64,000 bases of DNA from Axinella damicornis (taxonomy: Eukaryota; Porifera; Demospongiae; Axinellida; Axinellidae): contig OZ007506.1 in NCBI GenBank assembly GCA_963931865.1, positions 5,866,696 through 5,930,695 of the forward strand. The letters are read 5' to 3'. The notes beneath the pieces are model-generated. The model saw only the letters and a list, made by a program, of their open reading frames with translations. It was not told where the DNA came from and did no database searches. The position numbers and the translations under genes were made by a program. Positions 44,875 to 57,391 of this stretch are shown here, piece by piece (within the stretch, counting starts at the first letter, position 1; the number at the start of each line of letters is the position of its first letter).

Positions 44875-47800
44875 CTAAAGCTGTACCACACCCTGTTTGT
44901 TTGACCTCTGACCCCTGCCCTTCTGTCTCTTCTCCTTGCGTACAAGTCTCTGAAGTTTCTCATCTTTCTTGAGCAAACTCTCATTGATAGGTACGTTGCA
45001 CACCGGACACTTGGGGTTGTTCCTAAGAGGGTAGGGGATCACGGTTATGGCTACTGCTACAGTGACGTAGGTGACCACACTGTGTGGCTAGTAGTATAGC
45101 TACTGACCTCTTCCTGATGTGCTGCAGAATGGCTGCACGAGAGTATGAGTGCTTGCACTGCTGGTTAGTCACAGGGTCCTCAAGAAACTTCTTTGTGAGG
45201 GGACAGTACAAGGACTTCTTTACCTGCAGTAATCAGTAACCAGGTCTCGTGAGCCAAACGTTCGGGGAAGGGAAAAGAACGTCTGGTCACTATGGACAGG
45301 TTTTCATGGGCATGCTGGCAGCACCAATCAGATTGGAGAATGTTCAGTATTGATAACATGATCTGCAAAGGACAACAAGAACAGATTTGCAAGCGAGATG
45401 TCCTTTACAGTCACAAGCACGGCGGCTCATGCGCTCCTGTCACAAGTGAATGGCACGAACAACCCACAACCATTTCTTGCTGATCGCCAATGTCGTAGTC
45501 CAGCAGTGCACACACAGTAGTTGTGTCCCTTCCTCGTGACATTTGATTTCTCTGTGCCACAGAAACTTGACCCACAACCATTTCTTGCTGATCGCCAATG
45601 TCGTAGTCCAGCAGTGCAGACACAATAGTTGTGTCCCTTCCTCATGACATTTGATTTCTCTGTGCCACAGAAACCTGTCTATAATGACCAGATCTTCCTC
45701 ACCCCACGCGCAGCAAACATCTGGCCGTGAGACTACATGTAACCATATAATTCCCCACCCTAGGATCCATCAAGCAATAGACACACACACACAATACCTG
45801 TCCCATCACAAGGTCTTCATCCTCTTGTGTGTCCATCTCCTCATCCTCCTCTTCACACCCCTCCTTCACACGGTGATAATACTCTTCTACCCTCGGGTGA
45901 CCCTTGGCATCAAACTCTGCACTCTCGCGCAGCTCCTCCAGGGTCTCTTCGAACACCTTCGCAAGGACAGGGGGAGGCTGCAAAGACAGCAGATATGATT
46001 GTATTTGCCAAGATCACCATAGAAACTGCTATCTCCAAAAAACGGAAATGTAGGTGTACTTGTCTGTATTCTCAAAATGTTGACATCAGTTGCAGTGAGT
46101 GTATATTGCATGTAGTGTACCGTGATAGAGCTATCGTAGATAGGTCTTAGCACATTTGGTTTCAATCTAGGATGTCCAGGTTCTGGCTGCTTTCCTGGGC
46201 TGTGGTTTGATTCCCCACGTTTGCCAATTATGGTGAAGCAGATCAAACTTCAAAGCCATACACATCCACAAGTATCTAGGACTGCCATCAAATGTCAGAG
46301 TATATAATACTGGACTCTACCTGGGATGTCAGGACCTGCCGGGATGTCCCTTCAAGTGTTACTGCATGTAGTCCCAGGTCACAGTGTCCATTGAAGTCCT
46401 GGGATGTCTCCCAAGACTTCCCTGGATGTTCCCTCAAGGTTCACTCATGTGTGCCATCTGTCCCAGGACATCCTTGGACGCCCCAGGTTGTCCCAAACAA
46501 GGTCTATGGCACGGGCATCACCATTCCTTGGTCCAAGATGTCCACTCTCTCCCAGGACAAACATGGGCATCCCAGGTTGTCCCTGACATGGTCTATGGGC
46601 ATCACCAGTCCCAGGTCCAAGATGTCCATTAAAATCCTGGGGGACGGCATTACCTGACTCCGTCTGACTCTACCTGACTCTACCAGGCTCTATCTGACTC
46701 TACCAGGGGCTCTACCTGACTCTACCAGGGGCTCTACCTGACTCTACCTGACTCTACCAGGCTCTACCTGACTCCACCTGACTCTACCAGGGGCTTTACC
46801 TGACTCTACATGACTCTAACTGACTCAACCAGGTGCTCTACCTGACTCTACCAGGGTCTCTATCTGACTCTACTTTACTCTACCTGGGCCTCTACCTGAC
46901 TGTACCTGACTCTACTAGGGGCTTTACCGGGCTACCAGGGGCTCTACCTGACTCTGTCTGATTCTACCAGGCTCTACCTGACTCTGCCAGGCTCTACCTG
47001 ACCCAACCTGACTCTGCCAGGCTCTACCTGACTCTACCTGTCTCTAACAGGGGCTATACATGACTCTACCAGGTTCTACCTGTCTCTAACAGGGGCTCTA
47101 CCAGGGGCTCTACCAGGCTCTACGGTAGAGCCCCTGTTAGAGTCAGGTAGAGCCTGGTAGAGTCCCTGTTAGAGACAGGTAGAGTCAGGTAGTACCTGAC
47201 TCTACCTGTCTCTAACAGGGGCTCTACCTGACTCTACCAGGCTCTACCTGACTCTACCAGGCTCTACCTGACTCTAACAGGGGCTCTACCTGACTCTACC
47301 AGGCTCTACCTGACTCTACCAGGCTCTACCCGACTCCACCTGACTCTATCACTGACTCTACCAGGGGCTCGGCTCTACCAGGCTCTACCTGACTCTAACA
47401 GGGGCTCTGCCAAGGGCTATACCTGACTCTGACAAAAAAGTAGAACCAGGACATCATTTGCAAGTCCTCTTCACACTGATCACAATAGTGCAATCCCCAG
47501 CTTCATATCTCATTCGCATACTCAGGTGATGTTCCTTAGACAATGGATACATGGGGCAGGACCAAATGTTTGAGCTATGCATTGTGCAACGTATCTTGGG
47601 TTAGGAATGAGGTACGAGGCTGGGATTTGCACTAATGTGATCAGCATGAATGGAATTATGTCCATTTCACTGTATGTTACATTTTGACCCAAAATCATGA
47701 AATTCACTGTATGTTACATTTTGACCCGAAAAACCATGTCGACTGTGATTTTTGTCAAAAAAGTGAACAACAGTAAAAACCACTTTTAGGACATCATTTG

Positions 47801-50101
47801 AAAGCTCTTTTCACGATGATCACAACGGTGCAATCCCCAGCTTCATATCTCATTTTAGAATGACCCCGCAATCCATACATACCACTGCTGCTCCCACAAA
47901 CTTCTGAGGTGCGCCCCAGCCCTTCAGCTTCAGGGTAGTACAAAAAACGCCCTTACCACCCCATCCTTATTGCCTTGCTTGTGAAATTCTTTTGGCCAAG
48001 CAAGGGGGTTAAATACCACGTCTTCCAGGTAGCCGGAGGCAGTGCGCAGCAGTGGTGTCATCTTCACCATGTCAGGCAACCAAGGATGTCCAAGATGGGA
48101 CATCTTGGAGCTGGGACTGGAGATGCCCACAGACCATGTCAGGGTCATGTCAGGGACAACCTGGAAATTCAATGTCCAAAGTTGTCCTGGACTGGGACTG
48201 GAGATGCCAACAGACCATGTCAGGGACAACCTGGAATGTCCAAAGTTGTCCTGGACCTGGGACTGGAGATGCCCATAGACCATGTCAGGGACAACCTGGG
48301 ATGTCCATGGTTGTCCTGGGACAGATTGGACATCTTGGACCTGGGACTGGAGATGGCCATAGACCACGCCAGGGACAACCTGGGATGTCCAAGGTTGTCC
48401 TGGGATAGATTGGACCTGATGCCCAAAGACTATCATGTCAGTGACAACCTGGGTTGTCCTGGGCTGTCTTAGACAGTCGGTGGGACTGATGGGGCACAAC
48501 TATGTAATTAGTGATGGCCATAGACTGTACCAAGGACAACCTTGGATGTCCTGGATGTCCGGAGTTGATGGTGGCACAACTCAGACATTTGACGGCAATC
48601 CCAGATAACCCTGCTACACATCAAAGGAGATCAAAGCACTAGGCCTTTTGGCATTTATTGGGGCGAGCGTGAGCGAGCCCCACATAGACGAGTTTGCTGT
48701 GAATTTTCCGTATAACTATATATTTCTTTCTTTCTTTCTTTATTTCTATGTATCATACGCAGTGTTTCTTTTAGAAAATCGTTCGAGGGGGGGCGGAATC
48801 GTAGTGCGCGAGGTAAGGGGGGGAGGCATGAATAGCTTTGCATTCATAATACTTCTTGGGTATCATTCAAGGGGGGGCAGTAAAGATTCAAGGGGGGGGG
48901 GGGGGGGGGGGGGGGCGGCGAATGCCCCCTAAAATAAACCCTGATCATACGTCGTGCCATAAATCACTTCCTGCTCTTATTTGCATATTCTTACGTCATG
49001 TGTTAATTCCAAAACGATACACAACACTGAATTGAATCGCGCGAACACTCTACCTGTACGATAGACGACGGCAACAGCACAGACGGAGACCACTCGAGGA
49101 CCGAGCCATGAACAGTCCAACCAGGCTCTGTACCTTCTAGCCTGTGGTGACAGCAAACTGGACGAAGACCGCTGGTGGACTTACCTCACCAACCTGCACA
49201 TGTCCTGCAGCCACAGCCACATGGTGTGCTAGACCAGTGTGCAGCGTGCATATAGCTAGGTCCCTGTGTTGTGCACGTGTGCAGTGTGTGTCTGATTGTC
49301 ATATTATGATTTCTGTCGCCTCAGTCATGCAAATTATTGGACCGGCTGCATTGGCAGGGGACATTAAATTTGACTGACTGTGCATGCATGCAAATACTCG
49401 TTCTGCATTGCATTGCACTCGCTCACGCTCGCCCCACAATGAGTAGTATAGTGGCATTGGGACTGACCCTGTGCAGCTAAGTACAAGGTTCAACTCACAC
49501 ACAAAACCTCCCCATCCAACTGCCTCAAAGCCAACTTGACAGCTTTAATTCACACACAAATACACACAAAAACCCTCCCCCCTTACCTCATCTGGGTCAT
49601 GTGCAGTAATGGAGCCTTCCACCTGCCTCAAAGCCAACTTCACCAGCTCTGCTTCATGAGCAAGCTGGGCAAACCCTTCCATTTGACCACCGATGGCATC
49701 CACATGTGAAGAATACTTCTCACCACCTGTCTCCTGTGTGTGTGCGTGAGAGAAATACACTTCGTTTGATTGGCTGGAGGCCAGTGGATAAAGCACTTGT
49801 GTCCATAAAACAAAAAAACAACTCAGCATATTTGACATCATAATATTATATGACAGTAGGAGTTTCACTATGCTCACCACCTTTGAAGTTACTCAGCTCC
49901 CATGTACTAGGTGCTGAAACAGTTGCACATGCCAGATGTTTAAAGGGGCAAAAAACCCTCTCATTGGTATACACAGGTTTCTGTGGCACTGAAATGTTAC
50001 AAGAAAGGAATGCACTGCTGGACTATGACGTCGGCAAGAGATGGTTGTGTGCTGATTTTCTTGCAACTATGAAGGTAATGAGGACCGGACGTTCCTCCCC
50101 T

Positions 50102-50137
<36 letters not shown>

Positions 50138-50841
50138 AGGGAGGTCGACGTCACTCCAGTAAGCACCACAGTCACAGCTGTGACCATGCATCTTGACCCT
50201 GTACAATGGGTGGGATTTGTTATTATTCCTCTTCCATCAGTTCCATACATTGTCGTAAATTTAAAGTCAACAGTCAACGGCTGAAAAACAGCACAGTCAA
50301 CAGTCAAGCCTTGAAAATCAGTGTGGTCAACAGTCAAACTGCACAAAAGCGCAGTCAAAATTTAGTCTCGGAACCAGACCCTTCGCGCAAAGGGTCTGGT
50401 TCCGAGACTAGTCAAAACTTTGACCCGCGGTAGCAGTAGAGTCTATGGGTGCACCCTCCCCCCCCCCATAAATAAGACTACAGTTGAAAAGCACCTATAA
50501 ACCTGTCAGTCCCATGGAACTGGCTTTGCCTTTCTTGCATACCGAACATATACAGTACCTGAGCAGCAAATACTATAATGGTGTGCACCAATTGGAAAAC
50601 GGCCTTCAACTTAGGGATAGAAACACTTTAAAATTTATGTCACTCTAGTCTCGTTCCAGACAGACGACAGCAGATAATCTGGGACGAGACCACTCCAACA
50701 GTTCATATATACCTGCAGGTCCTCAGCCACAGAGATGGCACCTTGCATCACGCCATCCAGCATCTTGCCCAGTTTCTCGCAGTGGTCTGTGGACTGGTAG
50801 ATTACGGGAACGGTGGGGCGACCACTCCGATGCACAGCCAT
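44875..50841 (-). CDS. NSMCE2: E3 SUMO-protein ligase NSE2 (SMC5/6 complex)
   Basis: NSE2 docks on SMC5 and SUMOylates DNA-repair and cohesin substrates. Exons: 50841-50713, 49733-49587, 45977-45798, 45223-45108, 45022-44875; 240 codons, 239 residues (human 247). The N-terminal helical part includes STDHCEKLGKMLDGVMQGA and AELVKLALRQVEGSI. An acidic linker follows (KEGCEEEDEEMDTQEDED). The SP-RING is clear: YCPLTKKFLEDPVTNQQCKH ... PKCPVCNVPI, with candidate zinc ligands Cys175, His177, Cys196, Cys199 and the structural Cys159. The end is basic (RLVRKEKRQKGRGQR). The SP-RING plus length and helical N-terminus separate it from PIAS. Intron 3 is 3.6 kb and nearly all repeats. Head to head with AGBL2/3. 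Confidence 0.92.
45462..45677. repeat. Two 108-bp direct repeats
   Basis: ACCCACAACCATTTCTTGCT starts at 45462 and again at 45570; the two units are over 90 percent identical by eye and end GTGCCACAGAAAC. Located in the NSMCE2 intron between exons 45977-45798 and 45223-45108. Confidence 0.9.
46330..46645. repeat. Minisatellite with TCCCAGGACAT / CCAAGATGTCCA units
   Basis: Degenerate units, including CCAGGTTGTCCCTGACATGG and TCTATGGGCATCACCAGTCC, occur again in the opposite orientation at 48090-48560. Located in NSMCE2 intron 3. Confidence 0.8.
46650..47435. repeat. CTCTACCTGACTCTACCAGG minisatellite
   Basis: Around 50 short degenerate units of ACTCTACCTG / ACCAGGGGCTCT. A small segment at 47121-47195 is inverted relative to the rest (GGTAGAGCCCCTGTTAGAG). 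Confidence 0.9.
47440..47865. repeat. Two direct copies of a dispersed repeat
   Basis: GACATCATTTGCAAG...TGATCACAATAGTGCAATC...CAGCTTCATATCTCATT (47440-47515) recurs at 47755-47855. A diverged copy lies in an AGBL2 intron at 52400-52535 (CTGATCACAATGGTCCAAATC). Family unknown. Confidence 0.65.
48090..48560. repeat. About 60-bp minisatellite, inverted relative to 46330-46645
   Basis: Units of GGGACTGGAGATGCCCATAG + ACCATGTCAGGGACAACCTG + GGATGTCCAAGGTTGTCC, five to seven copies with decreasing similarity. Confidence 0.85.
48660..49435. mobile_element. TIR element (GGGGCGAGCGTGAGCGAG) in NSMCE2 intron 3
   Basis: GGGGCGAGCGTGAGCGAG at 48660-48677 and its exact reverse complement at 49418-49435 bound 776 bp. 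The outer flanks read ATTG / CAAT. A 21-base G run lies near 48894. No transposase frame is visible. Confidence 0.6.
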
Positions 50842-51003
50842 GGCTCGTAAACACTCTACTGGCGATGTATTTTACCACTTTTAGCTTTGCGCACGATCGA
50901 TGGCGGGATTAACAGATCAACTGACCAATCAAATTCCGGTCCTACTCAGGTGCACGTGCTAGTGCGTGGGTAGTAGAATGAGCCCCTCCCTCTGTCTCTA
51001 AAG
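50842..51003. promoter_or_regulatory. Compact bidirectional promoter, NSMCE2 / AGBL2
   Basis: 162 bp between divergent ATGs, with an E-box-like CACGTG near 50953. Confidence 0.55.
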
Positions 51004-53680
51004 ATGGCAAGCGAGTTTCAGCTGGACCCTCTAATGCTGCTGCGCGGCACCAGCCCCGGCGAAGACGAGATCCTCCCTGCTATAACAGCCCTTTGCCTCT
51101 CTTCCTCTTCTTCCTCTGATGGGAGCGAACCGGACGAAGAACGGAAGTGGAGGGAGGCTCTCAGAGCCGCGCTAGAGGAGGTTGGTATACCACTGATAGG
51201 CTATATCATACGAGAAGAAAACCATGAGTGTAAGTTACAATTCTGTAGGACCTGGAACGTCAAGTAAGGCTGAAACTTGGGCTGGACTTGGAGCACACCC
51301 AACACACCCCACTCCATCACACACACACCCTCCCCACCCTCTCCTGGAACCTGAGAAGCTTCCGGATGCGTCCTCCTCCCTCATTTGACCCTCACATGCT
51401 GTCCTTTGCCAGGTATAGTCTGGCCCGCGAGACTATAGCAAGCTAGTGTTTTCTAGCTGTAGAAATTGTAAATACCCTTCCAACACAGACGAATTGCGCT
51501 ACCTTGGTTGTCCCTTAGAGGGATTTCCAGGTCATTCCACTATCCCAGTTGTCCATGTAGACCTGAATTAGTTGTCCTGTATCTCAGGATATCCATTCCC
51601 AATATGGTACATGCTGTAAGGTATTTGTTGGGACAGTAAGGGAAGATCTAGGGAGTTCAGTCATAGATAATATAGTCCTTGCGACTATATTATCTATGGT
51701 TCAGTGTATGTACTCTTTTGACGGGATCTGCTGCTGGCAGATTTATGTATTTGGGGTTCAGTACCAGCTATATTTCCTTTTGGCATAAAAGTGAGTCGAA
51801 CATATAATCACTTTGTCTATCATAGACTTCAAGGAGGAGACATCCAGATGAGGGGGAGGCAGAGAAGAAAGCAGCATGCTGGAACATCTGATGTACCACT
51901 GGGAGGAGGAGAGGCAAGAAGAGGAGAGCGAGGAGAAAGAGGGGGAGGAGGATGGGAACGATTGCCTCTAGAGCAGGCACAGATCTTCCAGTATCTCCAT
52001 TCAAAGTATGGGACACCCGCAGGGCAGCTGAAGAATCTTGCAATTCGTGGCAACTTCAAAACGAGACAATCGGAATGCAGCATGGGGGATGGAGGTGTGC
52101 CCATTCGCTGGCCAGTTGAGGCAAACATAGTTGTACCCACCCCCAGGCACATCCGGCAGCTTGGAGCTCAGCTGGAGCCCATGAACAAACATGGTAACTT
52201 CTTCATTGGTTTTAATGGGGGGGGGGGGGGGGGGGGGGGAAGGTAGCAATAGTTACTTTGAGAAGTGTTTCCTGATAACTACACTTAGTAACCAAAGTGC
52301 ATCCTGGCGTTGTTCACTCATTTCCGTGCAGTACCTGCCACCAAATATCAATTGTTGGTCACTTTTTTTACAAAAATCGCACTTGACTAAAGCTTGTGGT
52401 CAGCATGAAACATTAAAAGTATTGCTGGGTCAATTTTGTTTTTGAAATGACACTCAATCAATGATTTACAATAAAAGTGGTGAATGTTCCATTCATGCTG
52501 ATCACAATGGTCCAAATCCCAAATTTGTGTATCATTCCTTGCCCCCCAAATATCGTCTGTGCTATGAGGTAGTGTATGAATATCCCCACAGACACGGACA
52601 TGCCCCCTCAGCCCCAACCCTCTCCCCTCTCCAACATGGCACCCAAAGATGTGCCCCCTCAACCCCACCCATCTCCCCTGTCCAACATGGCCTCAGACGG
52701 TGCCAGCAGGAAGGGGAGGACAGTGTACAGCAGCGCTAGCTGTGACCCCACTGAGCCCAGTCAGGGTGTGCTCTCATTTGAGTCAAGATTTGAGAGCGGG
52801 AACCTCCAGCTTGCAGCGCAAGTGTAAGCACACAGAATATACCTATGGGGTCCCACAGTGGTCCTGGGCCATCCATCCATTCAGCATAGTTGTCAACAAC
52901 ATCCCTTTCACTCATGCAGTGGTGCCCATGAGTACAACTTACTGCTGAGAACCGACCTCTATACCAAGAGACACACTCAATGGTCAGTGTATGGGTGTGT
53001 GAGGTAGTCACTAGTATACGTAGCTAATGAATAAGATGCATGGGCATGTGCACATGTGCATTCACAGAGCAATACAGCAAATTATGTTAGAGCATCTTCA
53101 CCTAGCTAGTAATAATTATTCTGCAGGTACTACTTCCGTGTGGGGAACATGGAATCCGATGTGACTTACACCTTCCATATTATCAACCTCATGAAGACAG
53201 ACAGCCTCTACAACTATGGTGAGTAGCATGGAGCGTGATTGCTCTTTGTGGAACATACCGATTGAGTATTCTAGATCTGGACACCACTACCGTCTATCCC
53301 GCTCCCATGACAGCTGTTATGTAGCTATACAATTATCGCCCACGCAGGAATGCAGCCACTGCTGTACTCAGAGTGTGAGGTTGAAAGAGGCATGGGCTGG
53401 AGGAGGGTGGGACACGACATCAGGTATACATCCATGCATGGATGTCCGCCAGTTTGCCTTCAGCTTACGTGCTCCCTCACACTTCTGCTGGCACAGGTAC
53501 TACCGTAGCGCAAGTGGATCCCGGAACCCCCTGTTACCAGTGGTTGGGGACTACTATACACTAACATGGCAAATGGTGAGTGAGTGGCACATATAGACGA
53601 TTCTGAACCAGTGACCTCTCATCTCTCCCACCCACTCCCTCCCACCTCCCTCCTTCCACCACTTCCATCCTCCCACCTCA

Positions 53681-53711
<31 letters not shown>

Positions 53712-56700
53712 CCTCCTAGTTTCGGTCCCAGACCCTACCAACCCAGTACGGATTGCTTTTAGTATCGCGCGTTATACTGGAAGTGATACACGCACTGGAT
53801 AAATGGTCAGGGAATGAGACTACCCACTACCTCCCACCTCCCTTCCTCCCCCTCCCACCTTCCGGATCCCCTTCCCACCTCACTCCCCCACCTCCATCCT
53901 CACCCTCACTCCCCCACCTCCCTCCTCCCACCTCACCCCACCTCCCTTCCTCCCTCCCCCCTCCCACTCACTCCCTCCTACGTATACCTCCCTCCCTTCC
54001 CAGGAGTTTCCTCACAGCGTTGACACATGCTACCTGGCCCACTGCTACCCTTACTCGTACTCCACCCTCCTCCACTACCTCAACTCTGTGGAACTGTGCC
54101 CACTGAGAGGCAGATATATCAGGAAAGAGGTTAGCTCCATAGAGTGTTTGGCAGTTCAGTCCATACAGACTATACTCATACTAGTTAGCTCCATTGGCAG
54201 TTCTGTCCATACAGACTATATATTCCCATACTAATTGCATGCAGTGTTACTCTCATAACCTGGACTGCTGCAATTTGTGTCGTCAATTTGCTCAGGAGCT
54301 ATGTCACACGCTGGCCGGGAACCCGTGTTATCTCCTCACCATCACTGACTTTGACGGTAAGACCACGTCCACCGCCCGCTCTCTCAGCCACTTCAGTGTC
54401 CGTGCTGGGGCCACTTCAAGGATGCCAATAATCAGTTTCAGTACTTATATGGTGTAGCCTGCATGACCCAGCTCTCCACCCTCAGGAGGTGTAGTACCAT
54501 AATTTGTATTAACAATTGCTACTTTACTCCCAGCACCCCCAGATGTTCTGTCATGCCGGAAGGGTGTGGTGATATCGTCACGGGTGCACCCAGGGGAGAC
54601 CAACAGCAGCTGGATGATGGAGGGTGTGGTACAATGTCTCACTGCTGACACCACCCATGCCAGGGTCAGTATGTAGTGATACACAGCATACTGGCTCATT
54701 TATGAGACTCCTCTTTCCCAACTTCCCCTTCCCTGCTCCTCCTCCCCCTTCCCTCCCCGTCCCCCCCTCCCTCCTCCTCTACCCTTCCCCCATAGAGTCT
54801 CCGCAGCCACTATGTCTTCAAGCTTGTACCGATGGTGAACCCGGATGGTGTCATTGTGGGCAACTACCGCACCTCCCTTGCAGGAGTTGATCTTAACCGT
54901 GTGTACAAGAAACCAGTTGAGGTCAGCTAAGCATCGACTATAGTCCCAGGCCTACCAATGAGTCTCACAGGCTATTGGATTGTCCCAGGCCTCATTCCCA
55001 TCAATACATTAAGATTTTAAGGTGTGTGTGTCTGTCTGTCTGTGCATGGGGCGGGATTAGACTATAGTGACGCGCGACTTTCGTATTTCGTACTTCAATT
55101 TATCGAACTCCGCGAAGAATGTTCGAGAACATTGGGCTGGAATCCAGCTGGGGCTGCAAGCGGATGCAATCGGGGAGCAGCAGCCGAAGCAGACGCGATC
55201 GGGATCAGCAGCTGAAGCAGACGCAATCGAGGGGCATGAAAGCGGACGCAATTGGGGGGAAAGCGGGTCGACGCAATCGGGGAGCAGCAGCTCTGCACAG
55301 AGAGCTGTCCGGCGCCGGATTACTCACGGTAGGCGAACGAGGGGGAAGTAGCTGAGCGAGCGAAGCGAGCGAAGCTACTTGTACTACTTAATATTATGGA
55401 TGGGAATGAGGCTGACCAGTACCTTTGGGATGAATTGGTTAGTGGTAGTGTAATACTCCACTGGAGTAGTAAACTCCCCCTCCCATAGATGACCATGGAT
55501 GATCCACTGCATCCTCAGACAACTTCGTAGAGTGTTACTCCATTGTAGTGCATAGAAATTAACACTCTACTGGTCAGTAGAGTATTACTCCATTGGAGTG
55601 GTATACGTATTACTCTTATCACTGTACTAGAAGTTATCCTGGGTGGAGAAATATAGGCAGGGTTAGGTAAGGGCTATCCTAACTAACCTACGTATAATCT
55701 GAATGGTAAAGAAACAGCTTGTTCTTCCTTATAAATTATTATCAAAGTCTGCCAGCAATGCGCGACCCACAAATGCTCTCAATAATTGGTTGGCATTTAT
55801 AAAGTAAAAGTGCAATTCAGAGTGTAATGTGGCTCAGCCTGGGTCCCAGACCGCATGCTAGACAAACACTGGTCTTGGAATGAGAGCTGGATTGGTCCCC
55901 AGCAAGAAGATATTGGACACATGAAGTTTCATTTTCTTATACAATCATAATAAAATCTTACACTATAATTATTACTAAATATGCACAAGATTTAGTATTG
56001 TATCAGGCATGATCCTGTAAGATCATGTTGCATGATCAATATAACCTGCATGATCCTGTACGATCATGCTGTAATGCCATGATCCTTTACGATCACATTG
56101 TGCATGATGTGCAATCATGCTGGATTTATTTTTCTTGCATGATCTGTACAATCATGCTGTATTTCTTTTTCTTGTGTGATCTGTACAATCATGCTGTATT
56201 TCTTTTTCTTGTGTGATCTGTACAATCATGCTGTATTTTGTGCATGATCCTGTATAATCATGCTGTATTTCTTGTGTGATCTTGTATGAGCATTATTTCT
56301 TGCATGATCCTGTACGATATGTATGATCATGCTGTATTTCTTGCATGTTCCTGTATGATCATGCTGTCTATCTTGTATGATCACATAAGATCATGATGGA
56401 TTTCTTACATGATCACGATGGATGCTTTTTCAAATCAGACCTTACTTTAATCTCATGCCCAGACCACAATTTTCCTGTGAGGGGGTGAGGGGTGTGGGCA
56501 AGGCTACCCCCCTGTAGCAGCCCCCCCCCCCCCCCCCCCCCCCATTCCGCCCCTGAAGGTGGAGCTAAGACTAAATTTCCAGGGGAGCGAGTACAAAGAT
56601 CAAACCAGAAAGATCAGACCAAGATCTTGAGGCAAATAAGATTAATCTTAATGCGATGTTATAGATCAATTTCTTACCTCACAGCCCAAGATCATCTCAA

Positions 56701-57315
56701 GACCAAGGTCATGATCATCTCATAATCTTGAATCTTAACATTATTTAGTGTCTTACAAGACTAGCCCAAGATTGTGATAGGATCTTGACAAGATCTTGTC
56801 AAGGATGGGTCCTAGCCTAGTAGCTTCTTACATGTAAATCTTATATGACTCAAGATCTTGTTTTCTCATGTAAGATCTTGTGACATCTTAATTGAGTAAG
56901 ATTTTCTGCTGGGCATGCAAGTGAGTCTTCTTCATCTAATTTCAGGTGTTGTTTCCCACTGTGTTCCACACAAAGAAGATGATTGCAGACTTCATGCAAG
57001 AGAGAGAGGTAGAAACTCCGTGACTTGTCTTACCTGCGTGTTACATATTATCAGTCTAATGAATACCATCATGCCATCCACAGTTGCTGGTGTATGTGGA
57101 TCTGCACGGCCACAGCCGAAAGCACAATGTGTTCATGTATGGTTGTCACATGCCCCAGTGTGACCACACCCACTTCCTTAATGAGAGGGTCCTTCCCTTC
57201 CTCCTTTCGCAAGAGGCAAGTGGAAAGATGCACAGTGTCATTGACAATGCACTAGACCATGTTTGCAATTAATGCTCCAACAACTGCCTATATAGCAACG
57301 TACCATTTCAGGTCA

Positions 57316-57391
<76 letters not shown>

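Larger units (their letters stand above)
54922..56945. other. AGBL2 intron of 2 kb, repeat-rich
   Basis: It holds the second hairpin-ended element (55001-55386), GATCATG tandem repeats (56000-56430), a 22-base C run near 56521, and a 56570-56900 stretch with many AAGATCTTG motifs. No coding block. Confidence 0.7.

Noticed and set aside
52461..52739. Frame containing [12 protein letters not shown] upstream of the AGBL2 [10 protein letters not shown] exon
   Set aside because: It is in a different frame from the true exon, and its first part is a dispersed repeat. The acceptor at 52591 joins in phase with the previous exon (CAT G|AC).
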